In this document: piece by piece, positions 17,909 to 27,301 of the stretch
Layout of the letters: each line of letters opens with the position of its first letter
How positions within the stretch are numbered: the first letter of the stretch is position 1
DNA from: Shewanella glacialimarina
GTDB lineage: Bacteria; Pseudomonadota; Gammaproteobacteria; Enterobacterales; Shewanellaceae
DNA: 64,000 nt
Direction: 5' to 3'
NCBI RefSeq assembly: GCF_020511155.1
Contig: NZ_CP041216.1
Coordinates: forward strand, 868,001-932,000
Notes under the pieces: generated by a model
What the model was told of the DNA's origin: nothing
What the model saw: only the letters and a program-made list of their open reading frames with translations
The model's database searches: none
Position numbers and translations under genes: made by a program

Positions 17909-18996
17909 CTTAGGCTAATACGATTGCGGCCTTCTGCTTTTGCACGATAAAGCGCGGTGTCAGCGGCGCAAATAAGCGCGGTAGCGGTGCGGAACTGGCC
18001 TTGTTGTTCACAGGCAATGCCCTGGCTGACACTTATTTTCACTTCCTGGGTTAAGCCCATATCAGTAAATTTAATTTGGTTAATTTGGCGCTGAATTTTT
18101 TCAGCCACTCGTTGTGCCTGCGCCTGGCTGAAGTTAGGCAGAATAACGGTAAACTCTTCGCCGCCAAAACGGGCGGCTAAACAGTCGCGGTTAGGCATGG
18201 CTAAGTTAATTACCTGAGCCACTTTTTGTAAGCACTTATCGCCATTAATGTGGCCATAGTTGTCGTTAAAAATTTTAAAGAAGTCGATATCAATCAAGAT
18301 CAAACTTAACGGATGTTGATGTTGTCTGCTATCGTCCCAGGCATTTTGCAATGCTTCATCAAAAGCATGACGATTAGCTAAACTGGTGAGTTTGTCGGTA
18401 TTGGCTAAACGGGTTAACTCTTCAAACTTTTCTTTGTGGCTAGTGAGGTTGTGCATTACCCCGACAATTAACGGTTTGGCATTTTCACCTACGGGCAGGC
18501 ACGACAGTGAAATGTCGGCATTGACTAAACTTGAGTCAGAGCGTTGCAGTACAATTTCTTTGGGGCCGTGATTAAATGGGGTGAAGGTTTCACGCCAATG
18601 GGCAAACAACTCTTGGTATTCTTCTTGGTAGGCTGAGTTAACAAAGTTAGTCCATTTTTGACCAATCAATAACTCTTTTGGCGAGCCGAAAAGTTTGGCT
18701 GCATGCTGGTTAATCATTTCAATGACGCCTTCATCATTGACCACAAAAATGGCTTCTGAAATGGCATTCATCAAAAAACCTAGGCTAGATAATTGGGTGG
18801 CCTGATCTAACGTGTGCTCAAAAATTTTCGGTGTTGATACTGTTTTTGGGGGACTGGTTAACGCCGTTTTAGTGGGGGTAACAGGCGCATTTTTTTGATC
18901 TGGCGTGGGGAAGTTTTTACCTGATAACGCCTTAGCAAGTTCAGTGGCACGGGTTAATGTGTCATGGAATTCTTGGTATTTGTCAGAGGTTATCAT
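17902..18996 (-). CDS. PAS-GGDEF diguanylate cyclase
   Basis: 364 residues. The N-terminus is low-complexity and proline/threonine-rich (to about 58). A PAS sensor spans about 70-190 (AIFVVNDEGVIEMINQHAAKLFG), and a GGDEF domain about 195-364 with the active-site loop RFGGEEF (278-282). It should make cyclic di-GMP from two GTP in the cytoplasm. No RxxD inhibitory site lies before the loop (the residues are NRDC), so product inhibition is unlikely. Start ATG 18996 follows AAAGGGA. The stop codon lies in a 25-bp tandem repeat. Confidence 0.92.
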   Translation of the reverse strand: MITSDKYQEFHDTLTRATELAKALSGKNFPTPDQKNAPVTPTKTALTSPPKTVSTPKIFEHTLDQATQLSSLGFLMNAISEAIFVVNDEGVIEMINQHAAKLFGSPKELLIGQKWTNFVNSAYQEEYQELFAHWRETFTPFNHGPKEIVLQRSDSSLVNADISLSCLPVGENAKPLIVGVMHNLTSHKEKFEELTRLANTDKLTSLANRHAFDEALQNAWDDSRQHQHPLSLILIDIDFFKIFNDNYGHINGDKCLQKVAQVINLAMPNRDCLAARFGGEEFTVILPNFSQAQAQRVAEKIQRQINQIKFTDMGLTQEVKISVSQGIACEQQGQFRTATALICAADTALYRAKAEGRNRISLSL

Positions 18997-19122
18997 GGTC
19001 AGTCCCTTTTAAAATATAATGTGTGTCAAACAAACGTATTTCGATGACACACACTATATTGGAAAAAGTAAAAAACAGCCTTCCGTTAACCTTCTGGTTG
19101 TATCTTATTGTTTTTAAATTAA

Positions 19123-19473
19123 TTACATAGGGGGTTTATTGATTACTTGTGGGTCAGGACTGACAATGCATTCGTGTGAATTGAGTGGCGTTAACACAAT
19201 TCTGAATGAAATATCATCGTCATTTTTACAGTATGTGTCATGAATTTTTAACTCAGTGGCTTGGTTTTTTATGCTGACTTTTCCGATGTCTGGGTCATTT
19301 GGGTTGTCAAAAATAATCCCCGCAAATCGATAATTAGCCGCTGTCGCGGTGTCTAATTTAAATCTAATAGATGTGTCTTCTTGCACAACCAATTGGCAGG
19401 TTGGTGTACCATTATATAAAAAGGTGGATTGCTCATAAGTTACAGTGACATTAATTTTATTGGTAGATGACAT
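19123..19473 (-). CDS. Small soluble protein, partner of the STAND protein gene
   Basis: 116 residues with no signal peptide or membrane helix. Alternating beta-like stretches (INVTVTYEQSTFLYNG, TSIRFKLDT, RFAGIIFDN) suggest a beta-sandwich. The end is rich in proline (IVSPDPQVINKPPM), and two to three cysteines are present. I do not recognise the family with certainty; small DP-EP-type proteins are one possibility I could not check. It starts 10 bases after the stop of the STAND gene on the same strand, so it is almost certainly co-transcribed. AAGGAAATAATA provides the ribosome-binding site. Confidence 0.65.
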   Translation of the reverse strand: MSSTNKINVTVTYEQSTFLYNGTPTCQLVVQEDTSIRFKLDTATAANYRFAGIIFDNPNDPDIGKVSIKNQATELKIHDTYCKNDDDISFRIVLTPLNSHECIVSPDPQVINKPPM

Positions 19474-19483
19474 TATTATTTCC

Positions 19484-22400
19484 TTATAGTGGGATGGACG
19501 TTTTAGAGGTTAAAAGTGGGTAATGCGTCGAGACATTAATGTCCATTTTATTGAGTGCACTTATCTGCTCTGCTATTGATACTTTCGATTGCAGACATAA
19601 ATTTGCAACCACAACAATTTGGTTTATTTCAATTTCAAATGGATGATACTTTTCAGGTACGTTCGCTAGTGCCAGCTTACAACTTGTGATCATTAAATTA
19701 GGCTGTTGATTGTGTTTTGCTTGTGTGGCATTAAGCAAGGCAACTTCCGCCCAAAAAATGTTTGATGACGGAGTTTTGTGTTCTTTTTTCAAGTTAATAT
19801 TTAGTTGTTCAAGAAGTTGTTCACTGTCTTGCCACTGCGCTAACGTTTGATAATATTTAATTGCTTCAAATATTACTTTATTGTTCAATTGTTCGTATTC
19901 GTTAGCTACCTTGTTAGTAAATGCATATTCCTTTGCTAATTGCTCAAGTAGTTTTTGAGGCGTGGTAAAATCCGATAGAGGTAAACCATTTTGCTTTGCA
20001 AGTTGGGCTGAAATCCCTAATTTTTGTGCTTGAAAATTAAATCTTCTTTCTCTCCAACTTCTATTTTCTGGATCTTGTTTAAAGAGGTTATCCAATAAAC
20101 TATAGGCCGTTTCGCTTTTTTGATAAGCCTGTTGCCATTTAGCTTGTGCACTTAAAATATTCACCTGATGTATAAGACTATAAGACAATATTTCTAGCAA
20201 AGGGGCATTATTGGGCGTTTCTGCTAAAGGCGCAGCTAATACTGCTTGTGCTTGTTCATGCAAAGATAGAGCGAGTTCTAAATCCCCCTGTTTCATTGCG
20301 GTGCTCGCTATCCATGAATAGGTATCTGCAGTAGATGAGGCAAGTAAACTGTCTTGAGGCGACTGCACTAAAGCTTTTTTCTTTAATTCTAAAGAGAGTT
20401 CGAAATTGCGTTGAGCATTGCTGAAATTGTTCTGGTTGAAAAATAGACTGCCTAGTGAGTTGTAGGCATAAGATAACTCGATCCACGAATCGATATTGTC
20501 TGGTGCAATTTGATTCATCTTAATGCTGTAATCGCGGTAAAGTTCAAATTGCTTGAGTGTTTCAGCATCTTTTCTGTCATTTAATGCTATTTGACCTACC
20601 CAGAAAGCGTTTGCGCCCAATAGTTTGAGTAGTTCAATATCTGGGGCGTTTCTGGTTTCATCATAGAGCGCTTGAAGAATTTTTTGAGAATCGATAAATG
20701 CTGTTAATGCTTTGCTGTTATCGCCCCTTGAATAAGCAACCTCTGCTTTTGCTGCCAATGCCTGACCGTGTTGTAAGCGGCTTTGATAACTTAATTTTTT
20801 GTAGGCGGCTGATGCATTCGTTTGTTGATCATTACTAGCAAAATATTCCATCGACTTTTGGGTGATACCATCTAATAAATCCATGCGACCAACGCTACGT
20901 AATTTATCGGCGAACTCGCCGACCATAAAGCCTAATAAGCTTTCTGCCTGTTGTTGTTTTTGTTTAGCAAATTGTTCAGCCTGAATACTTCTTACACTCA
21001 TAAAAACAGCCAGTAGGGTCAGCATGCACAGTACGGCTATGGTGGACATTTTCGCCAGGCGTTTTACGCCAACGCTTTTCTTAGAGGCATGAATAAAGGC
21101 GTGTTGCTCAGTATCTAAATTAAACAGCGGGTTGTCGGCCAGTGCTAGTGCTTCTTGCAGCGGTTTACCTTCGGCCAGTAAATAGGCTTTGTGCTGTTGC
21201 TCATCTTGCCAACGCTGGCTAAGTACGGTTAAACGTGCGTTAACCCGCAAGCTGTCACGATGTGCCTCAATCCATTGTAATACCCGTGGCCAGCGTCGTA
21301 ATAGTGCCTCGTGGGCAACGCTGAAACAGCCCTGGCCATTTTGCAGGTGTGACACAAATAAGCGGTTATCAATCAGGGTGTGTACTAGAGCGGTTTCGTT
21401 GTCGTTGCTCAGTTGGCTTAAGCGTGCGGCGCGGCTGGTGATGTTGGTTTCATCGGCGGATAAGGTGACTAATAACGACAATACTTTACTTAAACTGTGT
21501 TGGTGCTTTGCGGCTAATGCGGCAAAAATACCTTCGGCTTTTTGACCAATAGCGCCTTCTATTCCGCCCAGTTTTTGATATACCGACACTAATAAGGTGT
21601 TGTGTTCATCGCGCTGTAAATACAGCTCTTGTAAGGTGTATTGCAGCATAGGCAGTGCGTCAGGGTTATTAGCTGCTTCGGCGCACAGTAGTTCATCTAA
21701 TGGCGTGTGGGTTTGCGGGTCTGTGTCCCAATTAAGGCCCGCAGCTTTAGCGGGCAGACGGATCATTTGCAGTAACTCGGTGCGGTTTGGTGCGGTTAAG
21801 TCAAAGTGTGATCCGCTGGCTTTACCGGCCATTAAACTGGGCCGACTGACCACCTGCGGGTAAAAGTCATTTCTACAGGCACTGAACACCATAAAGTAGC
21901 CGCTGGTGGCGAGCGATTCAATCATATCTAATGCGGTTTGAATGTGTGGCTCGGTAAAAATAGGTGAAGAAAGTAGCACTTCTACACGGTCAATAAATAT
22001 CGATAGTTTGGGCGTAATTGCGGTGTTAGTTTGCTCGATATTGGCTAAGGCCTGTTTGGCTTGTTCAATGACCTTGGGCATATCTTGCTGCAACATGACG
22101 GCGAGATTTTCAGCGGTCATGCCATCAAATACCGGTATATCGTTTATGTCTAAATCCAGCAGTGCAAGGGCGATGTCGGTAAATAAACGGTCCTGGCTAA
22201 TATCGGCTAAATCTAAACTGGTGTGAGACACAATGCCAATGCCATCAAACCCCTGTGGGCGCATGAATTGCGGCACCACACCGGCATTTAATAATGATGA
22301 TTTACCGCTGCCGCTAGGGCCGAGTAATAAACAAAATGCCCGACCAAATTGTACCTGGTTGCTCATGCGCTTGAGTAAGGTGCTGATTTGTTCGCTGCGG

Positions 22401-22822
22401 CCGTAAAAAACCTCGGCGTCTTTGGCGTCAAATGCGCGCAATCCGGGGAAGGGTGAGCCACCTTGCCAGGTGTTAGCTTGAATATGTTCGGCTTGCTCCA
22501 CTAATGGATAGTGAACCTCGGCTAAGGTGCGATAGCCGCGTTTACGAATGGTTTCAATAAATGTGGGGTTAGATGCGCTGTCACCAAGGGTTTTGCGCAA
22601 TTGGTTAATAATTTTATGCAGCGGGTTATCACCCACCACAGTATGGCCCCAACATTGCTCGACTATGGTATCTGGGCTGAGCACTTCACCTGGGTGTTGG
22701 CACAGCAGTTGTAGCACGTCCATTGCTTTGGGCTCAATTTGCTTGATGTCAGCGCCCTGTTGCAAGCTGTTACTTTCTGGATTGACCTGCCAGACCCCGA
22801 AGAAGAAATGTTGTTTATTCAT
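19484..22822 (-). CDS. Membrane winged-helix/STAND-NTPase/TPR regulator
   Basis: 1112 residues. In order: an OmpR/CadC-type winged helix (1-100; KAMDVLQLLCQHPGEVLS, TIRKRGYRTL), an nSTAND1-type NTPase (about 122-560) with Walker A GPSGSGKSS (168-176) and a Walker B-like LSIFIDR, one membrane helix (about 590-612), a short coiled coil, then helical TPR-like repeats (about 680-1100) that should be periplasmic. The topology is that of a CadC/ToxR one-component regulator with an ATP switch inserted. Four bases separate it from the upstream panE-like gene and ten from the downstream small gene. Target genes and ligand are unknown. Confidence 0.88.
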   Translation of the reverse strand: MNKQHFFFGVWQVNPESNSLQQGADIKQIEPKAMDVLQLLCQHPGEVLSPDTIVEQCWGHTVVGDNPLHKIINQLRKTLGDSASNPTFIETIRKRGYRTLAEVHYPLVEQAEHIQANTWQGGSPFPGLRAFDAKDAEVFYGRSEQISTLLKRMSNQVQFGRAFCLLLGPSGSGKSSLLNAGVVPQFMRPQGFDGIGIVSHTSLDLADISQDRLFTDIALALLDLDINDIPVFDGMTAENLAVMLQQDMPKVIEQAKQALANIEQTNTAITPKLSIFIDRVEVLLSSPIFTEPHIQTALDMIESLATSGYFMVFSACRNDFYPQVVSRPSLMAGKASGSHFDLTAPNRTELLQMIRLPAKAAGLNWDTDPQTHTPLDELLCAEAANNPDALPMLQYTLQELYLQRDEHNTLLVSVYQKLGGIEGAIGQKAEGIFAALAAKHQHSLSKVLSLLVTLSADETNITSRAARLSQLSNDNETALVHTLIDNRLFVSHLQNGQGCFSVAHEALLRRWPRVLQWIEAHRDSLRVNARLTVLSQRWQDEQQHKAYLLAEGKPLQEALALADNPLFNLDTEQHAFIHASKKSVGVKRLAKMSTIAVLCMLTLLAVFMSVRSIQAEQFAKQKQQQAESLLGFMVGEFADKLRSVGRMDLLDGITQKSMEYFASNDQQTNASAAYKKLSYQSRLQHGQALAAKAEVAYSRGDNSKALTAFIDSQKILQALYDETRNAPDIELLKLLGANAFWVGQIALNDRKDAETLKQFELYRDYSIKMNQIAPDNIDSWIELSYAYNSLGSLFFNQNNFSNAQRNFELSLELKKKALVQSPQDSLLASSTADTYSWIASTAMKQGDLELALSLHEQAQAVLAAPLAETPNNAPLLEILSYSLIHQVNILSAQAKWQQAYQKSETAYSLLDNLFKQDPENRSWRERRFNFQAQKLGISAQLAKQNGLPLSDFTTPQKLLEQLAKEYAFTNKVANEYEQLNNKVIFEAIKYYQTLAQWQDSEQLLEQLNINLKKEHKTPSSNIFWAEVALLNATQAKHNQQPNLMITSCKLALANVPEKYHPFEIEINQIVVVANLCLQSKVSIAEQISALNKMDINVSTHYPLLTSKTSIPL

Positions 22823-22826
22823 ATTA

Positions 22827-23879
22827 TTATGTTTTCTTTTTAGGTGTAGTTAACAGCGAAATAACATCGTTAATGTTGATCTTTTCGCCTTGTTCCAGCT
22901 GTTTTATGGCTTGATATATTATCGCATTCACTGGTGTCGCTATATGACATTGCGCCCCCAGTTTGACTACCGCGCCATTTAGATAGTCAATTTCTGTTAA
23001 ACGTTTGGCTTGAATGTCTTCCCACATTGACGAACGGGCATGTGGGTCAATGGCTAACATAGACTTTGCTGCAATATTAAACAAGCCATTGGGCAAACGC
23101 AGTATTAATGGCAGCCACTTTGGGGCGACTTTAGTAAATTGCATTAACGGGCGCTGTGTTTTATGACATATATCAAGCCATTCTTGCATAGCTTGAGCCA
23201 GTAATAGCCTTAAAGGCCGCTGTTTCAATTGAGCCTGTATCGGCAGATCGCAAATAACATTAAGGGCATTGTTAAGGTTAAGCAACAGTTTGCCGTTTAT
23301 TACAGCGGCCATATTGTCATGCAATTGGCAGCTTAGGCCATGCTTGGTCATGTCCTGGCTAATCTGCTGTGTGTGTTTGCATAAAGGCCAGATAAATTGG
23401 CCTTCAGTGCCTTTGTGAAAACGGCCATTAGCTAACTGCAACACGTTAAACGGGGTGATGCCCTGATAAATTTGACGTTGGGGCAACTGCTGATGGGCGT
23501 TATCAAAACTGCCAAGACCATTTTGCATAAAGATAATGCTGCTGTTGGCATGGGTAATGTTGAGTAAATCTGGGTAGTTGCTGTCAAGCTGATGGCATTT
23601 TAAGGTGACAAACACTAAATCGAAACGTGGGGGCTGGTCAGTTAATGGGTCTAATAGGGTTAAGTCGGTGATGATATTGCTAGGCATGACGCAATGGTTT
23701 GAGCCGTGATAGTCGCTGATAGTTATGCCGCCATTATCGAGGATGACTTGTTTAATCCGTTCTCGACAGATTACCGTCACATTTTGCTTGGCGATTAATA
23801 GCTCCGCTGTCAAGTAACACCCAGTAGAGCCTGCACCATAAACCGCGATATTCATTGCCGTGTTTGTTGGCTTGATCAT
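22827..23879 (-). CDS. PanE/ApbA-like 2-dehydropantoate 2-reductase
   Basis: 350 residues. The N-terminal Rossmann fold has AVYGAGSTGCYL for NADPH binding; VFVTLKCHQL and FMQNGLGS fit the ketopantoate reductase family, and the C-terminal helical domain includes SSMWEDIQAKRLTEIDYLNG, which carries the family's substrate residues. It may make pantoate for coenzyme A, or reduce another 2-keto acid; paralogues are common, so no symbol is given. The start may be ATG 23879 or 23855. It appears to be the first gene of an operon with the STAND protein. Confidence 0.85.
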   Translation of the reverse strand: MIKPTNTAMNIAVYGAGSTGCYLTAELLIAKQNVTVICRERIKQVILDNGGITISDYHGSNHCVMPSNIITDLTLLDPLTDQPPRFDLVFVTLKCHQLDSNYPDLLNITHANSSIIFMQNGLGSFDNAHQQLPQRQIYQGITPFNVLQLANGRFHKGTEGQFIWPLCKHTQQISQDMTKHGLSCQLHDNMAAVINGKLLLNLNNALNVICDLPIQAQLKQRPLRLLLAQAMQEWLDICHKTQRPLMQFTKVAPKWLPLILRLPNGLFNIAAKSMLAIDPHARSSMWEDIQAKRLTEIDYLNGAVVKLGAQCHIATPVNAIIYQAIKQLEQGEKININDVISLLTTPKKKT

Positions 23880-24109
23880 TTTATTTTACCCAATAAAGTG
23901 CATTTACAATGAAACTACATCCGCAGTAAGTGGCTCGCGCTGTCGATTCTACAGGATTGTTAGCGTTAAATTATGCCATTTTCTTTTTATTCAATGGCAA
24001 TAACATCAACCAAAAATGTAACAAAAAGCATAATAACTTGTAACTTTTTGCCTTTTTTGTCAGCTTAGATAGCTATTATTATCACATATGACCAAACGAG
24101 CGATTTATA

Positions 24110-25426
24110 ATGAAAAAAACAGTATTCGCAGTATCAAGATTAACCACTTTAATCGGCGGCGCATTATTAGCGCTAGCATCTCAAGCCGCTGAAATTCAAA
24201 TTATTCATGCAGGACAATTACTGGCTGTACCCGGTGAAAAGCCACTAGAGCAGCAATCTATTATTGTGCGCGATGGCATTATTACAGAGGTAAAAGCCGG
24301 TTTTGTTAAAGAGGTTGCTGTAACGGCTGATGACACGTTAGCGATTATAGATTTAAGCCAGGCATTTGTTATGCCGGGCTTAATGGATATGCACGTGCAT
24401 TTACAGGGTGAATTAGGCCCTAAAAATGACAGCCAAAAACTGCGTATGTCTGATGCTGATGTGGCGATGCACAGTGCGTATTTTGCTAAAAAAACCTTAT
24501 TGGCAGGCTTTACCACAGTACGTGATTTAGGCGCTAAAGCTGAGCAAATTTATGCCCTGCGCGATGGCATTAATAAAGGCTGGGTTGATGGCCCAAGAAT
24601 TATTGCCTCTGGCGGTGTGTCGGTTACCGGTGGCCATGGTGATGTAGATGGTATGAGCCCAGATTTATTGGATTTATACACAGAAAAAACCATTTGTGAT
24701 GGCCCTTTTGATTGCCGCCGTGCCACACGCCGGGCGATTAAATTTGGCGCAGATGTGATTAAAATTACCTCTACAGGCGGGGTGTTGTCTGACACCAATA
24801 CTGGTACGGGTCAGCAAATGGAAGATGATGAGCTAAAAGAAGTGATTGATGCAGCCCACGCTTTAGGGCGTAAAGTGGCCAGCCATGCCCATTCTGCCGC
24901 GGGCATTAACGCCGCATTACGCGCAGGCGTTGATAGTATTGAACATGGCAGTTATGCCGATAAAGACAGTATTAAATTATTCAAAAAGTCGGGTGCGTTT
25001 TTAGTGCCAACCTTGCTGGCCGGCGACACTGTGGTGCAAATGGCTAAAAGCACAGATGTGTTTTCTCCTGCGATTAAAGAAAAAGCCATTCGTGTTGGCG
25101 GCGATATGATGGACAACTTTAAGGCCTCTTATAAAGCAGGGGTTAAGATAGCTTACGGCACTGACAGTGGTGTGTCGCACCACGGTGACAATGCTAAAGA
25201 AGCGGTATTAATGCACGCTGCGGGCATGACCAACATGGATATTTTGAAAAGTGCGACGGTTAATGCGGCTGAATTGATTGATATGTCAGCTACGTTGGGT
25301 ACGCTTGAAAAAGGCAAATATGCCGATATTATTGCGACCTCACAAAGTCCGCTTGATAACATTGAAACTTTATTAAATATTCCCTTCGTAATGAAGTCAG
25401 GTATTGTTTATAAACAAGATTTATAA
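24110..25426 (+). CDS. Exported metal-dependent amidohydrolase
   Basis: 438 residues with a signal peptide (cleavage near SQA-AEIQ). The amidohydrolase fold shows DMHVHLQGE (metal histidines), DVIKITSTGG (lysine that is carbamylated in binuclear members), SHAHS and SIEHGSYAD (further metal histidines) and YGTDSG (catalytic aspartate). The closest group is the imidazolonepropionase-like or Xaa-Pro dipeptidase-like periplasmic hydrolases, which act on N-acyl amino acids or proline dipeptides. The substrate is not deducible. It is monocistronic with a terminator-like hairpin behind it. Confidence 0.88.
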   Translation: MKKTVFAVSRLTTLIGGALLALASQAAEIQIIHAGQLLAVPGEKPLEQQSIIVRDGIITEVKAGFVKEVAVTADDTLAIIDLSQAFVMPGLMDMHVHLQGELGPKNDSQKLRMSDADVAMHSAYFAKKTLLAGFTTVRDLGAKAEQIYALRDGINKGWVDGPRIIASGGVSVTGGHGDVDGMSPDLLDLYTEKTICDGPFDCRRATRRAIKFGADVIKITSTGGVLSDTNTGTGQQMEDDELKEVIDAAHALGRKVASHAHSAAGINAALRAGVDSIEHGSYADKDSIKLFKKSGAFLVPTLLAGDTVVQMAKSTDVFSPAIKEKAIRVGGDMMDNFKASYKAGVKIAYGTDSGVSHHGDNAKEAVLMHAAGMTNMDILKSATVNAAELIDMSATLGTLEKGKYADIIATSQSPLDNIETLLNIPFVMKSGIVYKQDL

Positions 25427-25451
25427 GCAAACCTGTTTGTCTTGGTTTATT

Positions 25452-25490
25452 GCAACCAGCTGATTTTATGAGGTAAAGTCAGCTGGTTGC
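25452..25490 (+). terminator. Long hairpin after the amidohydrolase gene
   Basis: Perfect 12-bp stem GCAACCAGCTGA/TCAGCTGGTTGC with a 15-base loop. The T-tract after it is weak (TTATCGTTTA). Confidence 0.6.
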
Positions 25491-25532
25491 TTATCGTTTA
25501 ACACTTATTTAATTCCAATATTAATATTTTTT

Positions 25533-25560
25533 AATTGCGCGCAATTGATTATCGCGATAA
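25533..25560. repeat. Two adjacent perfect palindromes
   Basis: AATTGCGCGCAATT (25533-25546) and TTATCGCGATAA (25549-25560) are separated by two bases, between the 3' ends of converging genes. Neither has a loop long enough for a good RNA hairpin, so DNA-protein binding is more likely. Confidence 0.6.
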
Positions 25561-25633
25561 CAATGTGTTTTAATAGCTTCACGCAATGATAATGTTGCTC
25601 GCTGTTAATGTTAGGGCTGCTTTTATGTTAGGG

Positions 25634-26083
25634 CTAAGGCAGATTAATTTGCTTTGGCAGCTTATTACGAAAAGCATCTAAGCGTTGTTTAAGGTCGGCC
25701 ATTTCGGCCTCATCAATACCACTTTGTAACTTAACGTGTTGCGTGATTTGCATGGCTTTTGACTTTAGCGCGATACCTTTTTCAGTGAGAGTTAATGACA
25801 GTTGTCTGTCGTCCTCAGGGTGTCTAACGCGTTGGATATAATCTAAAGCTTCAAGCCGTTTGACTACCGGTGTGATAGCGCCCGATTTTTGGGCCAGTTT
25901 TTGGGCAACATCTTTAAGGCTTAAGCCTTCATTTTGCCAAATAATCAACATCACTAGGTATTGGGTGTAGGTTAGCCCTAGCGAATTTAATAAAGGTTTA
26001 TAAAGCTGAGTAATCGCAAGTGATGTTGAATAAACAGCGAAACAAAGTTGATTATCAAGATGTAACTGGTGATCTTCTTTCAT
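25634..26083 (-). CDS. MarR-family regulator, OhrR-like redox sensor
   Basis: 149 residues. The winged helix is LSLKDVAQKLAQKSGAITPVVKRLEALDYIQRVRHPEDDRQ. The N-terminus DNQLCFAVYSTS places Cys14 where OhrR proteins carry the peroxide-sensing cysteine, and YKPLLNSLGLTYTQYLVML matches the OhrR dimer helices, including the tyrosines that contact that cysteine. It should repress until an organic peroxide or electrophile oxidises Cys14. No ohr gene is adjacent; instead it is divergent from a reductase/DJ-1 pair, its likely targets. Confidence 0.88.
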   Translation of the reverse strand: MKEDHQLHLDNQLCFAVYSTSLAITQLYKPLLNSLGLTYTQYLVMLIIWQNEGLSLKDVAQKLAQKSGAITPVVKRLEALDYIQRVRHPEDDRQLSLTLTEKGIALKSKAMQITQHVKLQSGIDEAEMADLKQRLDAFRNKLPKQINLP

Positions 26084-26098
26084 AACTCACTCTGTCTG

Positions 26099-26124
26099 GA
26101 CTGTGATCAAAATGGCTCACAGTC
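26099..26124. promoter_or_regulatory. Probable operator of the OhrR-like regulator
   Basis: A perfect 8-bp inverted repeat GACTGTGA-N10-TCACAGTC, 15 bases upstream of the regulator's start codon. A second, weaker pair (GTCACG/CGTGTGAC, about 26122-26146) overlaps it, and GATTGCAATT (26212-26221) resembles OhrR half-sites next to the reductase gene. Confidence 0.5.
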
Positions 26125-26235
26125 ACGTAAATAAGTAAAACGTGTGACGATGTTACCACTGTTGTTTTAGCTATTGTAGCCTTCATTGAGTCAACCTTTG
26201 TCAACGTTTTGGATTGCAATTAAAAAGGATTAATC

Positions 26236-27270
26236 ATGTCATCACACAATCGTCGTATCGTTTTAGCCTCTCGTCCACAGGGCGAACCGACTGCCGAAAA
26301 CTTCCGTTTAGAAACCGCCAGCAAGCCAACGCCACAATCTGGTGAAGTGTTATTGCGTGCGGTTTATTTATCACTTGACCCTTACATGCGTGGACGCATG
26401 AATGATGCTAAATCCTATGCTGATCCGGTTGGTATTGATGAAGTGATGGTCGGCGCGACTGTGTCACAGGTTGAAGCAAGTCAGCACCCTGATTACAAGG
26501 TAGGCGATTGGGTATTGGCCTTTGGTGGTTGGCAGGATTACTGCGTATCAAACGGTGAAGGCCTAATGAACTTAGGCGCTAACCCAAGTATGCCATCTTA
26601 TGCGTTAGGCATTATGGGCATGCCAGGATTTACCGCATATATGGGGCTGCTTGAAATCGGCGCGCCTAAAGCGGGTGATACTTTAGTGGTTGCTGCGGCA
26701 ACGGGGCCTGTTGGCGCAACTGTTGGCCAAATTGGTAAGCTTAAAGGCTGTAAAGTGGTTGGCATAGCGGGCGGGGCAGAGAAATGTCGCCATGCGGTTG
26801 AAGTACTTGGTTTTGATGCCTGTATCGACCATAAAGCAGCTGATTTTGCTGAACAGTTAGCTGCGCACTGTGACCAAGGCATTGATGTGTATTTTGAAAA
26901 TGTCGGTGGCAAGGTATTTGATGCTGTTTTACCTTTACTTAACACAGGTGCACGAGTACCAGTATGTGGGATGATTTCGCAATATAACGCCACCTCATTG
27001 CCAGCTGGACCGGATCGTTTATCACTGCTAATGGGCACCTTGTTAGTGAAGCGCATTAAGATGCAAGGCTTTATCATTTTTGATGATTATGGCCATCGTT
27101 ACCCTGAATTTGCTAAGGATATGAGCCAGTGGTTAGCCAATGGCAAGATCCAATATCGTGAGCATTTAGTCGACGGTATAGAGAACACGACTAAAGCGTT
27201 TATCGGCCTGTTAAAAGGCGAAAATTTTGGCAAATTAGTGATTAAACTGAATGAGCCACTGTCTATTTAA
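26236..27270 (+). CDS. Zinc-free medium-chain NADP-dependent oxidoreductase
   Basis: 344 residues. The start SSHNRRIVLASRPQGEPT and LSLDPYMRGRMND are typical of the leukotriene B4 dehydrogenase/CurA group of double-bond reductases. The nucleotide-binding motif is AATGPVGATVGQIGKLKG and lacks zinc ligands. Such enzymes reduce alpha,beta-unsaturated aldehydes and ketones with NADPH in the cytoplasm. AAGGA precedes the ATG. It is divergent from an OhrR-like regulator and followed after 31 bases by a DJ-1/PfpI gene, so an electrophile-detoxification operon is likely. Confidence 0.9.
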   Translation: MSSHNRRIVLASRPQGEPTAENFRLETASKPTPQSGEVLLRAVYLSLDPYMRGRMNDAKSYADPVGIDEVMVGATVSQVEASQHPDYKVGDWVLAFGGWQDYCVSNGEGLMNLGANPSMPSYALGIMGMPGFTAYMGLLEIGAPKAGDTLVVAAATGPVGATVGQIGKLKGCKVVGIAGGAEKCRHAVEVLGFDACIDHKAADFAEQLAAHCDQGIDVYFENVGGKVFDAVLPLLNTGARVPVCGMISQYNATSLPAGPDRLSLLMGTLLVKRIKMQGFIIFDDYGHRYPEFAKDMSQWLANGKIQYREHLVDGIENTTKAFIGLLKGENFGKLVIKLNEPLSI

Positions 27271-27301
27271 TGAGATTTTTTACTTTATTAGGAATACATA
27301 A

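Noticed and set aside
26099..26124. A CRP site (TGTGA...TCACA)
   Set aside because: CRP half-sites are six bases apart; here the spacer is ten, so a MarR-type operator is more likely.
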